A DNA stretch of 64,000 nt from Pelagibacterium montanilacus. Lineage in GTDB: Bacteria; Pseudomonadota; Alphaproteobacteria; Rhizobiales; Devosiaceae. Below the pieces are notes generated by a model. That model was not told where the DNA came from. It saw only the letters and a list, made by a program, of their open reading frames with translations, and searched no databases. The stretch spans positions 1 through 64,000 of the forward strand of contig NZ_RZMX01000046.1 of the NCBI RefSeq assembly GCF_003992665.1. Direction: 5' to 3'. Shown piece after piece: positions 53,302 to 62,488 of this stretch; the stretch's first letter is position 1, and the number at the start of each line of letters is the position of its first letter. The translations under genes and the position numbers were made by a program.

Positions 53302-54186
53302 ATGTCCCAAAAGGAGCACCCCGCACCCATGAGCACAGGCGAAACCGAACGAGCCAGGGCCCCGTGGTACAAGCGGCTGTTCAAGAAGGGGCCGGTGGTT
53401 CCCGTGGTGCGCCTGCAGGGCCAGATTTCCCAGGACCAGCGCCCGGGCCGGCTCAACATCGCCTCGATCTCCCCGCTGCTCGAGAAGGCGTTCGCCAACC
53501 GCAAGGCGCCTGCCGTGGCGCTGGTGGTCAACTCGCCGGGGGGCTCGCCGGTGCAATCGCGGCTGATCGCGCGGCGCATTCGCCAGCTTGCGGACCGGCA
53601 CGACAAGACCGTGCTGGTCTTTGTGGAAGATGCAGCGGCTTCGGGGGGCTATTTCATCGCGGTGGCCGGCGACGAGGTGATCGCGGATCCCTCCTCGATC
53701 GTGGGATCGATCGGGGTGGTGATGGCCGGGTTCGGCTTTGTGGACGCGATCGCCAAGCTGGGGGTGACGCGCCGGCTCTATACGGCGGGCACCAACAAAT
53801 CGACGCTGGACCCGTTCCTGCCCGAAAAGCCCGAGGACGTGGACCACATCAAGCAGCTCGAACTCGACGTGCACGACGTCTTCATCGACTATGTGCGCAC
53901 GCGCCGGGGGGAAAAGCTCAAGGGCGAGGAGGCCGAGCTGTTTTCGGGCCGGTTCTGGACCGCGGGCCGTGCGCTCGAAATGGGACTTGTCGACGGGCTG
54001 GGAGAAATGCATACGGTCCTGCGGGAACGCTATGGCAATGATGTGCGGCTGCGGCCGATCGCGCCCAAGCGGAGCTTTTTTTCGCTGCCCGGGCTGGGGA
54101 TCGGGGCCCAGGGAACCGACGATGCGCTGGGCTCGGCACTGAACCGACTTGAGGAGCGGGCGCTCTGGGCCCGTCTGGGACTGTAA
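53302..54186 (+). CDS. S49 family signal peptide peptidase-like serine protease
   Basis: The product has 294 residues, SppA/SohB-like. VVNSPGGSPVQSRLIARRI and FVEDAAASGGYFIAVAGDEV (Ser nucleophile in ASGGY) are present, and GSIGVV with KLGVTRRLYTAGTNKS supplies the Lys region of the Ser-Lys dyad. No clear transmembrane segment is present at the N-terminus (KRLFKKGPVVPVVRLQG), as in short SppA homologues. ATG 53302 or 53329 are possible starts. It overlaps the next small gene by one base. Confidence 0.85.
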   Translation: MSQKEHPAPMSTGETERARAPWYKRLFKKGPVVPVVRLQGQISQDQRPGRLNIASISPLLEKAFANRKAPAVALVVNSPGGSPVQSRLIARRIRQLADRHDKTVLVFVEDAAASGGYFIAVAGDEVIADPSSIVGSIGVVMAGFGFVDAIAKLGVTRRLYTAGTNKSTLDPFLPEKPEDVDHIKQLELDVHDVFIDYVRTRRGEKLKGEEAELFSGRFWTAGRALEMGLVDGLGEMHTVLRERYGNDVRLRPIAPKRSFFSLPGLGIGAQGTDDALGSALNRLEERALWARLGL

Positions 54187-54404
54187 TGGGATCGACCCTC
54201 GTTCTGATCGTTACCGCCATCATCATCGGGCTGGGCGTGCGCGCGATCATGCGCGACTGGCGCAAATCCTTCCGCGAGGAGGACAAGCGCGCCGCCGAAG
54301 CCAAGAACGAGCAGCTCCAGCGCAACCGCTCGGAGGTCAAAAAGGGTGCGATGGTGACGCTCGAACGCGACAAGGACGGGGTCTATCGGCCCAAGAAGGA
54401 CTAG
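54186..54404 (+). CDS. Small single-pass membrane protein
   Basis: The product has 72 residues: a membrane segment (STLVLIVTAIIIGLGVRAIM) then a charged, probably helical cytoplasmic tail (RDWRKSFREEDKRAAEAKNE and a Lys-rich end). ATG 54186 overlaps the S49 stop, so the two are translated together. It converges on the large repeat-protein gene. Function unknown. Confidence 0.7.
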   Translation: MGSTLVLIVTAIIIGLGVRAIMRDWRKSFREEDKRAAEAKNEQLQRNRSEVKKGAMVTLERDKDGVYRPKKD

Positions 54405-54442
54405 GCACAGCCTGTTGTGACTCAATCGGCACGGGAGATGCG

Positions 54443-57400
54443 CTAGAGGTCCCGCGAGGCGTGCAGGGGCGCGAGCGCGCTCGAGCCCGAATAGATTTCG
54501 CGATAGGCGTTGAGGAACGCGTTCAGCGAATCGAGCCCCGCCACCTCGTGGGCGATCTGGCGGAATTCCCGGCTGTCGGGGGCCACGTCCTCGACCACGA
54601 AGGCGAACATGGGCCATTCGGAGGTCTCGGCCATGGCGGGCGAAAAGCGTGAGCGCAGGCGCGAAAGGCCCAGCGCATCATCGGCCAGCACGTAGCCCAC
54701 CGCCGCCTTGACCACGTTGATCCGGGCCAGCGAGCTCAGCCCATCGGGCAGCGAGCCGCTGTAGAGCGTTTCGATCAGCTCGGCGGATTCCCGATATCGC
54801 CGGGACGTCCAGTAGGCTTCGATCCGCAGCAGGTCGACGTCCCTGCCCGACATGCTCGAGAGAATGTCGAGCGCCAGATCCTGGCGGTTGGCATCGACCA
54901 GCGCGCGCGCTTCGAGCACCCGGCGCTGGCGCTCGAGCTCTGAGGGCAGGCCCGCAAGCCGGCTCTGATAGAGCACGCGCAAGGCGGCGTCGGGCGCGCG
55001 GTTGGCGATGTGCACGAGGGCCAGATCGGTCGCCACCTGGGCCCGGGCCGCGCCCTGCAGCCGGTGATCGACCTGGTACTGGAGGAGTTCGGCTGCCTGG
55101 CCCAGCAGGTCCACATGCACGAGACGCTGGGCGAGATTGCGGATCATCAGGTCGCCTTCGGCGCCCGGCGGTGTGAGCTGGCGGAAATCATAATAGATGC
55201 CGAGCGCGGCGACCGGATCGAGGGCATCGGCGCCGCCATCGAGATAGAGCCCGGCGAACTCGGCGCGGGCGCGGTCCACCATGGCCGGGACGATGGTGGT
55301 CTCGTCGAACATCTCGGCGATCTCGCGGGTGACGGTGAAGGCTTCGCGGTATTTGCCGGTGCGGTATTGCAGGTCGGTCATCAGCTCGACCAGTTCGAGC
55401 TCTATGGCGTCCCCGCGCCAGAGGGCGGCCTGGACCTCGACTGCGGGCAATGCGCGCTCGGGGTCGAGCCGGCCCATCCTGTCGAGCAGGGTTATGGTGC
55501 GCAGGACCGCTTCGGCGGTGGTGGGGCGCCGGTCGGCGGTGATGGCCCTTCCATAGCTTTCGAGCGCGGCGGCGGCGTTGCCGTTGAGCTCGTCGAGCAT
55601 GCCGATGAGCAGTTCGTATTCGCCGATCTGTTCGCGGTCGAGCTGGGCGAGATCGATGCGCTGGAAGAACCGGCCCGCGCCCTGCGCGTCCTCGCTCATG
55701 AGTGAGGCACGGGCGGCGGTGAGCAGGAAGCGCGAGCGGATCCAGTTGGGGTAATCGTCGATGACCTCGGCCCCGCCCTGTGCATCGAGCCGGGCGCCGC
55801 TGAAATCGCCGCGTTCGGCGCGGGCGAGCGTGCGCCAGATCATGGCGTCGGCCTCGTCGCGCAGGCGCTCGTCGGCGAGCGCATCGAGGGCCGGTTCGGG
55901 GCGTCCGGCGAGCGCATTGGCGGCGGCCCAGAGGACGCGGGTGGGCACGTCGAGTTCGCTGTTGCGCAGATCGGCCCGCAGATTGCCCAGGACTCCCAGC
56001 GCCTCGTTGATGAAATCGTTGGCGAGGTAGAAGCGGGACAATTCGAGGCGCGCCTGATCGAGCGCGCGGCCCTCGGACGCCGAGGCGCGAGAGGCGATGG
56101 AGCGGTGGCGCTCGCGGAATTCCTCGGGGTTGGATTCGATATAGGGCGCCAGATCCATGGCCGTGTCGCGCGAGGCGACGGGCACCCGGAAGCGCACGTC
56201 GATATCGGGGGAAAGCGTGAGCCCCGCCGGAGCCGAGACGACCGCCAGATCGCCTTCGAGCCCGACCCGGACCTCCTCGGTGCGCGGGCGGATCACGAGG
56301 CCGTGGATCGAGCGCGGGGCGGCGAATTCCACATAGTCGAGATCGCGCAGCATGCCGCGCGCGGGGGGATGGAGCGTCACGATTTCGAGCCGGTCGCCCA
56401 CATCGGGATCGTGGATGGTGTGGACCCCTCCGGCCCGGGGGACAGCGACGGTGATCTCGTCGAGCCCGCTCGCGGCGCGGCGGCGCTCAAGGACCATCGG
56501 GCCGGTGGCGTCGAGCACCACATCCCCCAGCGAGAGCACCCAGGACCGACCCTCGGACCCGAGGGTGGCGAGACGATCCTGGAGCAGCGTCATGGTGATG
56601 ATGGCCACGCCCTGATCATGGCGGATCGTGAGATCGCCGGCCAGCGCGGCGAGCGCGGGCGGGATTTCGGTCGGCGCCTCGATCTCTACATGGGTGTCGA
56701 ACACCATCCAGAGCACATCGCCGCGCCGGAAGGCCGCGGAGGGAACGTCCTCCTGGAAGGGGAAGGTCAGCCGCACGGTCGCGCCCTCGTCGGTGACCTG
56801 GGGCACCAACGTGGTCTGGAGGACGTCCGCCCCTGCCTCGTCGGCCGGATCGGCGGGCGCGCCGGCGATGCTCGAAGCGGTGGAGACCAGCGGCTCGGCG
56901 CCCGGGAGCGCGGTGATGTCGAGGGCCCCGGCGATGGGATCGCGGCTGTCGATATCGAGAATGAACCGGCTCGGGGTCTCCTCGTAGAACCGGGTCTGGA
57001 CGTCCTCGGCCAGCGTGAGCTCGACACGGGTATCGACGGTGCCCGGGGTATTGGTCGCCGCGATGAGCTCTTCGGGGCGGTCCGAGAGCACCTCGTAGAG
57101 ATCGACGGGGACCGGCCAGTCGAAGGTGATCGCCGCGCCGCCGTCCTCGGTGCGCTCGAAGCTGGCGCCGGTGCCCACGTTCCAGTCGAAAACGATGCGC
57201 GAGAATGTGGGGTGGCGGCCCATGCGGACGCTGGCAGCCGGCTGGTATTCGGCGACGAGCTCGGCCCGGCGGCGCTCTTCGGCCAGTTGCGCGGCTTCCT
57301 CGGCGCGGCGCGTCAGGCGTTCGACGGCTTCGGGCGGAAGGCCGGGCGGAAGACCCACCCAGTCAGAAGGCAGCAGATCGACATAGAGCTGCTCGCCCGC

Positions 57401-57790
57401 CTCCATGGCATTGACCTGGACGGGGCCGCGCAGACCCACGCGGACGCTGCGGCGATCGGGGTCGAACCGGGCAACGGTCGTGTAGGGCGCCAGAAGCGCG
57501 GCGACGTCGGGCAGGGCCCCATCGAGCACGGTCTCGAAGGCGACGACGAGGACGCCATTGTCGCTGGCCACGTCATGGGGTGGCAGGGAGGTGCGCTCGG
57601 GAAAGGTGAAGATCAGCCGCCCGAACCCCTCGCCCTGCTCGGCCTCGACCGAAAGGCGTTCCTGGGCGGCACCCGGCAGGGCCGAGGCGAGACATATGAG
57701 AACAAACAGCGCACACGCGAACGCGCACCGCACGGCAAACCGCGCGGGCTGGTAGAACGTGACTGCCCAATTCTTGGTCGTCGAAAGCAT
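54443..57790 (-). CDS. Very large exported repeat (TPR-like) protein in the flagellar locus
   Basis: The product has 1115 residues. A signal peptide (CAFACALFVLICLASALPGAAQ) is followed by about 500 residues of beta-rich, AMIN-like repeated strands (SRIVFDWNVGTGASFERTED; TVRLTFPFQEDVPSAAFRRG; SRFILDIDSRD). The C-terminal half (about 580-1100) is helical and TPR-like (LARFY, LGNLRADLRN, WRTLARAERGDFSGARLDAQ, LLIGMLDELNGNAAAALESY). It lies after motE on the same strand, 77 bases away. AMIN domains bind peptidoglycan or secretin partners, so a periplasmic role near the flagellar motor or wall is a fair inference. No direct family name is recognised. Confidence 0.75.
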   Translation of the reverse strand: MLSTTKNWAVTFYQPARFAVRCAFACALFVLICLASALPGAAQERLSVEAEQGEGFGRLIFTFPERTSLPPHDVASDNGVLVVAFETVLDGALPDVAALLAPYTTVARFDPDRRSVRVGLRGPVQVNAMEAGEQLYVDLLPSDWVGLPPGLPPEAVERLTRRAEEAAQLAEERRRAELVAEYQPAASVRMGRHPTFSRIVFDWNVGTGASFERTEDGGAAITFDWPVPVDLYEVLSDRPEELIAATNTPGTVDTRVELTLAEDVQTRFYEETPSRFILDIDSRDPIAGALDITALPGAEPLVSTASSIAGAPADPADEAGADVLQTTLVPQVTDEGATVRLTFPFQEDVPSAAFRRGDVLWMVFDTHVEIEAPTEIPPALAALAGDLTIRHDQGVAIITMTLLQDRLATLGSEGRSWVLSLGDVVLDATGPMVLERRRAASGLDEITVAVPRAGGVHTIHDPDVGDRLEIVTLHPPARGMLRDLDYVEFAAPRSIHGLVIRPRTEEVRVGLEGDLAVVSAPAGLTLSPDIDVRFRVPVASRDTAMDLAPYIESNPEEFRERHRSIASRASASEGRALDQARLELSRFYLANDFINEALGVLGNLRADLRNSELDVPTRVLWAAANALAGRPEPALDALADERLRDEADAMIWRTLARAERGDFSGARLDAQGGAEVIDDYPNWIRSRFLLTAARASLMSEDAQGAGRFFQRIDLAQLDREQIGEYELLIGMLDELNGNAAAALESYGRAITADRRPTTAEAVLRTITLLDRMGRLDPERALPAVEVQAALWRGDAIELELVELMTDLQYRTGKYREAFTVTREIAEMFDETTIVPAMVDRARAEFAGLYLDGGADALDPVAALGIYYDFRQLTPPGAEGDLMIRNLAQRLVHVDLLGQAAELLQYQVDHRLQGAARAQVATDLALVHIANRAPDAALRVLYQSRLAGLPSELERQRRVLEARALVDANRQDLALDILSSMSGRDVDLLRIEAYWTSRRYRESAELIETLYSGSLPDGLSSLARINVVKAAVGYVLADDALGLSRLRSRFSPAMAETSEWPMFAFVVEDVAPDSREFRQIAHEVAGLDSLNAFLNAYREIYSGSSALAPLHASRDL

Positions 57791-57867
57791 TCTGCCTGCC
57801 GCTCTGATGGCGGGAGACTAGCGACGAGCCTTTAAGATGAGCTTACCGGGAGCCGACGCCCCTGCCC

Positions 57868-58641
57868 TTACTGCCCGACGATCTGGGGCAGTTCGGCGTG
57901 TTCGGGCTCGGCGGTGGCCTGGAGCTCGGCGTCGGGGTTGGCGAGCCTTATGGTGAGCTGGCGGGCCCGGGCGGGGTCCATGGCCGCGAGGATAGGTCCC
58001 AGTCGCCGCGGGTTCATGGCCTCTCCGACGCGGGCGAGAATCTCGATATCGAGGCTGTCGAAGATCGCGCCGGCCTGGGCGGGGCGCATGGCCTCGTACA
58101 TGGCGACCAGATTGGCGAAACGCTGCTGCTCTTCCTCGGCCTGGGCGTCGAGGGCTGAGTTGATGCGGGTTTCGATCGCCGCGAGTTCGGCCATGCGCTG
58201 GTCGATCCGCAGCTCGGCGGCCTCGACCAGCGTGAGCCGGTCCGCGAGCTCGGCGGCGAAGGCATCGAGCTCGGCGCGGCGCTCGGCAAGGCGCGCGGCG
58301 ACGATTTCCTCCGTGGCGCTGGCCGCCGAGGAAATCGGAACCGTCCCGCCCTCCCCGTCGTCCTGGGTGACAGGGGTGGGCGTGGCGACTCCGGCGCCGG
58401 CGGGTTCGCTGAAGAGCGCCTCGGCGGCAGCTTCGGCGGCCTCGATATCGGCTTCGTCATAGCCTTCGGCCTGGCGGTCCAGAGCCGGCTCGGCGGCAGG
58501 CTCGGCCGTGCCTTCCTGCGCGGTGGCGCTGCCCATGCCCGCGAGCGTATAGCCGGCCCCGGTCACCAGACCCGCAGTCTTGAGCACGAGGAGGGCGGAG
58601 GCCGCGACCACGATGACCGGCAGGAGCCTGACTGTTCTCAC
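57868..58641 (-). CDS. motE: MotE-like flagellar stator chaperone (MgtE-N-like domain)
   Basis: The product has 257 residues. An N-terminal membrane segment (LLPVIVVAASALLVLKTAGL) is followed by an Ala/Glu-rich linker, a coiled coil (about 125-185: RLAERRAELDAFAAELADRL) and a C-terminal MgtE-N-like domain (LVAMYEAMRPAQAGAIFDSL, ILARVGEAMNPRRLGPILAA, MDPARARQLTIRLA). This is the layout of rhizobial MotE, a periplasmic chaperone for MotC/MotB. The start is GTG 58641, overlapping the DUF6468 stop (GTGA). Confidence 0.82.
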   Translation of the reverse strand: MRTVRLLPVIVVAASALLVLKTAGLVTGAGYTLAGMGSATAQEGTAEPAAEPALDRQAEGYDEADIEAAEAAAEALFSEPAGAGVATPTPVTQDDGEGGTVPISSAASATEEIVAARLAERRAELDAFAAELADRLTLVEAAELRIDQRMAELAAIETRINSALDAQAEEEQQRFANLVAMYEAMRPAQAGAIFDSLDIEILARVGEAMNPRRLGPILAAMDPARARQLTIRLANPDAELQATAEPEHAELPQIVGQ

Positions 58642-59057
58642 GCGGCGGTCTCCCGCCGGCGCTGCTCGTGCTGGTTGAGGGCCTGGAGGGCGGAGCGGGC
58701 GCGGTTGGCCGCAGGCTCGTCGTCGCGGCGCACGGCCTGGGTGATCCGCGCGATGCGGTCCATGACCGCCTGACCGGCATTGACGTGGTTGGCGAGCTCG
58801 ACCCCGAAGCGTTCGGCCTCGGCGAGCCGGGCGGTCATGATCTGGTCCGATTCCACGGCGGTCTCGCGCATACCACGGATCGCCTTGTTGGCGAGGTCGG
58901 TGGCCGAGACCAGATCGCCGATCATCTTTTCGAGCGCGGCCCGGTCCGAATGGAGCGCGTTGAGCTTGCGGTTGAGCACGATGCAATAGCCGATCGTGGT
59001 GGCCAGCAGCAGCGCGACAGCCGCTTCGATGACGAGACCCAGGGGCAGCCCGCTCAT
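58638..59057 (-). CDS. DUF6468 family flagellar-locus membrane protein
   Basis: The product has 139 residues. A membrane helix (LGLVIEAAVALLLATTIGYC) is followed by a coiled coil (LNRKLNALHSDRAALEKMIG, DLVSATDLANKAIRGMRETA). It sits between fliM (ATGA overlap) and motE (GTGA overlap) in a tight operon, as in other Hyphomicrobiales where I recall it as DUF6468. Its role in motility is not defined; the membrane plus coiled-coil design suggests a structural or assembly partner. Confidence 0.72.
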   Translation of the reverse strand: MSGLPLGLVIEAAVALLLATTIGYCIVLNRKLNALHSDRAALEKMIGDLVSATDLANKAIRGMRETAVESDQIMTARLAEAERFGVELANHVNAGQAVMDRIARITQAVRRDDEPAANRARSALQALNQHEQRRRETAA

Positions 59058-60151
59058 ATCTTGCTCTCCGGTTTGGCTTCCATGGCTTCGAACACGTCCA
59101 TGGTCACCCTGGGCGGGTTGAGCGGACGGGTGATGCGAAGCGATACGGTGTTGTCTATGTGTCCCATGACGGCGCGGGTGAGATCGACATTGCCACACCG
59201 CAGGGTCACCGGGTCGCTGGGCTTCATGTCGAACATGATGGTCTCGCCGCGCTCGAGCTTGAGAACCCGGGACAGGGGCAGATCGAGCTCGTGCAGGACC
59301 GCTTCGAGCTCGACATCGGCGGCGTAGATCTCAGTGGCCAGGTGGCCCTCCCAGATCGGATCGCGCCCGAACTTCTCGCCCATGTACATCTGGAGGAGCT
59401 GTTCGCGGATCGGCTCGATGGTGGCATAGGGCAGCAGGATCTCGATCTTGCCGCCGCGATCGTCCATATCGATCCGCAGCTCCACGAGGATCGCGGCGTT
59501 ACCGGGCCGGGAAATGGCGGCGAAGCGGGGATTGGTCTCCATCCGGTCGAGGCGGAAATGCACGTCGTCGAGCGGCTCGAACGCCTTGTGCATGTCCTCG
59601 AGGATGTGCTCGATCATGCGACGGGCAAGCGCCAGTTCGATGGTGGTGTAGGGACGGCCCTCGATGCGCACGACATTGTTGCCGCGCCGGCCGCCCAGGA
59701 GCACGTCGATCATCGAATAGATGAGGCTCGAATCGACCGTCAGCAGGCCGAAATTATCCCATTCCTCGGCCCTGACCACCGAGAGGATGGCCGGTAGAGG
59801 AATTGAGTTGAGGTAATCGCCGAACCGCACCGAGGTGATGGAATCGAGGGAGACCTCGACATTGTCGGAGGTGAAATTGCGCAGGCTGGTGGTCGCGAGC
59901 CGGACGAGCCGGTCGAACGCGATCTCGAGCATGGGCAGGCGCTCATAGCTCACCAGCGCGGAGTTGATGAGCGCGCGCACGCCGGAAAGCTCGACATTGG
60001 CGCTGACCGAGGCGTCAAAGCCCAGGAGGTCGTCGACCTCGTTCTGGTTGAGCACCCGGCCCTCGTCGTCGTTTTCGACGGCGCCCAGCACGGCGGCCCA
60101 GTCCTCGCTCAGCTCGTCGTCTTCGGCTTTGCTGGCCGGTTCGCTCGCCAT
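59054..60151 (-). CDS. fliM: Flagellar motor switch protein FliM
   Basis: The product has 365 residues. FliM forms part of the C-ring, binds CheY-P and sets rotation direction. After an acidic N-terminus with the segment NQNEVDDLLGF (in place of LSQDEIDALL), the CheC-like middle domain (LEIAFDRLVRLATTSLRNFT, NSIPLPAILSVVRAEEWDNF, RRMIEHILEDMHKAFEPL) and a C-terminal SpoA domain (DVELEAVLHELDLPLSRVLK, IMFDMKPSDPVTLRCGNVDL) follow. It lies eight bases after fliL. Confidence 0.95.
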   Translation of the reverse strand: MASEPASKAEDDELSEDWAAVLGAVENDDEGRVLNQNEVDDLLGFDASVSANVELSGVRALINSALVSYERLPMLEIAFDRLVRLATTSLRNFTSDNVEVSLDSITSVRFGDYLNSIPLPAILSVVRAEEWDNFGLLTVDSSLIYSMIDVLLGGRRGNNVVRIEGRPYTTIELALARRMIEHILEDMHKAFEPLDDVHFRLDRMETNPRFAAISRPGNAAILVELRIDMDDRGGKIEILLPYATIEPIREQLLQMYMGEKFGRDPIWEGHLATEIYAADVELEAVLHELDLPLSRVLKLERGETIMFDMKPSDPVTLRCGNVDLTRAVMGHIDNTVSLRITRPLNPPRVTMDVFEAMEAKPESKI

Positions 60152-60159
60152 GCCGCCCC

Positions 60160-60657
60160 CTACTGGACCAGAAGTTCGCGAAACAGGATATCGTCGACCA
60201 CGGCCGGATAGACGGCGATGTTGACCCGGCGCTGAAGCTCTTCCTTGATACGATAGACGCCCGCCGAGCCTTCGAGATCGCTGCGCCGAAGCTCGCGCAG
60301 ATAGACCTGGAACGCGTCGAGCACGCGGGCGATGCGCGGCTCGATGACCTCCATCATGGCGGCATCGCGCACTTCGAGCGATGCGGTGATCCGGAGAAAT
60401 TCCACCGATTCCCCGCCGGTGTTCAGGTTCACGGTCATGACCGGGAGGTCGTAGAAATGGACGTCCTCGGCGACCGCCATGGCCTCGGCGGCGGGCGCGC
60501 CGCCCAGCACCCCCGACTGCATCAGCGCGTAGGCGCCGCCACCGGCGACAACGAGCAGGCCCAGCACGGCGCCGCCCAGCACCAGCCCCTTGCGGCGGCC
60601 CTGCGGCGCGGGGGCGGATCCCCGGTCGATGTCGTCGCTTTCGGTGACGTCGGTCAT
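60160..60657 (-). CDS. fliL: Flagellar basal body-associated protein FliL
   Basis: The product has 165 residues. The N-terminal cytoplasmic tail (RGSAPAPQGRRKGLVLGG) is followed by one transmembrane helix (AVLGLLVVAGGGAYALMQSG) and a periplasmic stomatin-like domain (HFYDLPVMTVNLNTGGESVE, FLRITASLEVRD, RIKEELQRRVN). FliL surrounds or stabilises the stator. It is first in the minus-strand flagellar operon fliL-fliM-DUF6468-motE, divergent from flgF. Confidence 0.92.
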   Translation of the reverse strand: MTDVTESDDIDRGSAPAPQGRRKGLVLGGAVLGLLVVAGGGAYALMQSGVLGGAPAAEAMAVAEDVHFYDLPVMTVNLNTGGESVEFLRITASLEVRDAAMMEVIEPRIARVLDAFQVYLRELRRSDLEGSAGVYRIKEELQRRVNIAVYPAVVDDILFRELLVQ

Positions 60658-60718
60658 GGACGCGCGAATCCCTTCGGGACGGGGAAATTGTCTTCCACCA
60701 GAGCTAAGCGAAACAGGG

Positions 60719-60733
60719 TTAACGATTGGTTAC
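60719..60733. promoter_or_regulatory. CtrA-like box between fliL and flgF
   Basis: TTAA-CGATTGG-TTAC matches TTAA-N7-TTAA at seven of eight positions. It lies 62 bases upstream of fliL. CtrA controls early flagellar genes in several alphaproteobacteria, so a role at this divergent promoter is plausible but untested. Confidence 0.4.
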
Positions 60734-60850
60734 CAAAGGGGTGAACCCGGCAGGATTTGCCCGGCAGGATTTGCCACAAGGCCGACACTGCACAGGGGCG
60801 CGGGACGGCCGCATCAAGCCAACCCATTGATTTTACTCAATCTCGCAGTC

Positions 60851-60866
60851 TGGCACGGCAAATGCA
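60851..60866 (+). promoter_or_regulatory. Sigma-54-like promoter upstream of flgF
   Basis: TGGCACG-GCAA-ATGCA matches the -24/-12 consensus TGGCACG-N4-TTGCA at all but one base, with the required GG-N10-GC spacing. The expected transcription start (about 60877) leaves a 55-base leader before the flgF ATG. Sigma-54 drives late flagellar genes in Caulobacter. Confidence 0.5.
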
Positions 60867-60931
60867 TCGTTAATGGCGAGCCGGCCGGCTTGGGGAAGCG
60901 GGCCGCTCGAGATGCAAACGGGGAACCGCGC

Positions 60932-61675
60932 ATGATCCAGAACGCGCAATTGATCGGCCTGTCTCGCCAGATGGCCCTGCAGCGCCAGCTCGACGTGTTG
61001 GCCAACAACATGGCGAACATCAATTCGACCGGCTTCAAGGCCGAGGCGATCATGTTCGAAGAATTCCAGATGGACCGCGCGGCGGACCACACGTTTCAGG
61101 GCCCCGACCAGCCGATCTCCTATGTCCGCGACTGGGCCACGATGCACGACCTGTCGGCGGGCGCGGTGACCAATACCGGCAATCCGCTGGACGTGGCGCT
61201 GACCGGCGAGGGCTTTTTGCGGGTGGACACCCCCGAGGGTGAGCGCTGGACCCGCAACGGCGCGCTGGCGCTCAGCGCCGAGGGCGTTCTGGTGACCCAG
61301 AACGGAGACCCGGTGCTTTCGGGCAATGGCGAAGAGATCCGCTTCGGGCCGCAGGAAACCGACATCACCATCACCGCGGACGGCGAAATCAGCTCGAGCG
61401 CGGGCGCCAAGGGCGTGCTCGGGCTGGTGGAGTTCGCCAATCCGCAGGCGCTCGAGCGGGTCGGAGACACGCTGTTTGCCGGCGGCGAGCCGATCGATGC
61501 GGAAAACACGCGGGTCATCCAGGGGGCGCTCGAGCGCTCCAACGTCTCGGGCGTCTCGGAGATGACCGAAATGATGCGGGTCACCCGCGCCTACACCTCT
61601 CTCGCCGATCTCATGAACAAGCAGGACGAGATGCGCCGCAGCGCCATCCAGCGCCTGGGCGACGCACAAGCCTGA
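60932..61675 (+). CDS. flgF: Flagellar proximal rod protein FlgF
   Basis: The product has 247 residues. The N-terminal rod motif (SRQMALQRQLDVLANNMANI, then NSTGFKAEAIMFEEFQMDRA) and the C-terminal one (NVSGVSEMTEMMRVTRAYTS, then LADLMNKQDE) frame a beta core. FlgF and FlgG are paralogues; the shorter, more divergent one in front of flgG is FlgF. ATG 60932 follows ACGGGGA. It is the first gene of flgF-flgG-flgA-flgH. Confidence 0.93.
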   Translation: MIQNAQLIGLSRQMALQRQLDVLANNMANINSTGFKAEAIMFEEFQMDRAADHTFQGPDQPISYVRDWATMHDLSAGAVTNTGNPLDVALTGEGFLRVDTPEGERWTRNGALALSAEGVLVTQNGDPVLSGNGEEIRFGPQETDITITADGEISSSAGAKGVLGLVEFANPQALERVGDTLFAGGEPIDAENTRVIQGALERSNVSGVSEMTEMMRVTRAYTSLADLMNKQDEMRRSAIQRLGDAQA

Positions 61676-61688
61676 AGGACACCACGCC

Positions 61689-62474
61689 ATGAAAGCTCTC
61701 TATATCGCATCGACCGGCATGGGCGCCCAGGAGCGCAATGTCGAGGTGATCTCCAACAACATCGCCAACATGCGCACCACCGGCTACAAGCGCCAGCGCG
61801 CCGAGTTCCAGGACCTGCTCTACCAGAGCTACCGCCGGGCCGGCTCGGCGACATCGGATGCGGGCACCCAGGTGCCCGTGGGCATCGAGATCGGCTCGGG
61901 CGTGCGGCTTGCCGCCACCGCGAGGGTCACGACCCAGGGCAGCGTCGCGCCCACGGAAAAGGAACTGGACCTCGCGATACGGGGCGAAGGCTATCTCATG
62001 GTCGGGCTGCCGGACGGACGGACCGCCTATACCCGCGACGGCACGCTCGAGCGCGATGCGCAGGGCATGCTGGTGACCGTGGACGGCTACCAGATCCAGC
62101 CCGGCATCGTGATCCCGGGCGACGCGCGCTCTGTTTCGATCAGCCGGGACGGGATGGTGGAAGCCTTCATCAACGGCGATGCGCAGCCGGTCCAGCTCGG
62201 GCAGATTCAGCTTGCCCGCTTCGCCAACAAGGGCGGGCTGGAATCGATGGGCGACAATTTGTTCCTCGAAACCCCCGCGAGCGGCGAGGCACAGATCGGG
62301 ATTGCCGACAATGAAGGCATGGGCAGCCTGCTGCAGGGCTATCTGGAGGGCGCAAACGTCAACGCGGTGACCGAGATGGCCGACCTGATCGCCGCCCAGC
62401 GCGCCTACGAAATGAACGCACGCGTGATCTCTGGAGCCGACCAGATGCTCCAGGCCGCGGCGCAGCTGCGTTAA
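61689..62474 (+). CDS. flgG: Flagellar distal rod protein FlgG
   Basis: The product has 261 residues. It starts MKALYIASTGMGAQERNVEV and ISNNIANMRTTGYKRQRAEF, contains SATSDAGTQVPVGIEIGSGV, and ends in NVNAVTEMADLIAAQRAYEM and VISGADQML, all FlgG hallmarks. Polymerises into the distal rod that crosses the periplasm. It starts 13 bases after flgF. Confidence 0.96.
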   Translation: MKALYIASTGMGAQERNVEVISNNIANMRTTGYKRQRAEFQDLLYQSYRRAGSATSDAGTQVPVGIEIGSGVRLAATARVTTQGSVAPTEKELDLAIRGEGYLMVGLPDGRTAYTRDGTLERDAQGMLVTVDGYQIQPGIVIPGDARSVSISRDGMVEAFINGDAQPVQLGQIQLARFANKGGLESMGDNLFLETPASGEAQIGIADNEGMGSLLQGYLEGANVNAVTEMADLIAAQRAYEMNARVISGADQMLQAAAQLR

Positions 62475-62488
62475 GGGGAGCCAGAGCC

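Noticed and set aside
56105-57835. 576-codon plus-strand frame opposite the large exported protein gene
   Set aside because: Antisense shadow; Gly/Arg/Asp-rich low-complexity translation, no start signal.
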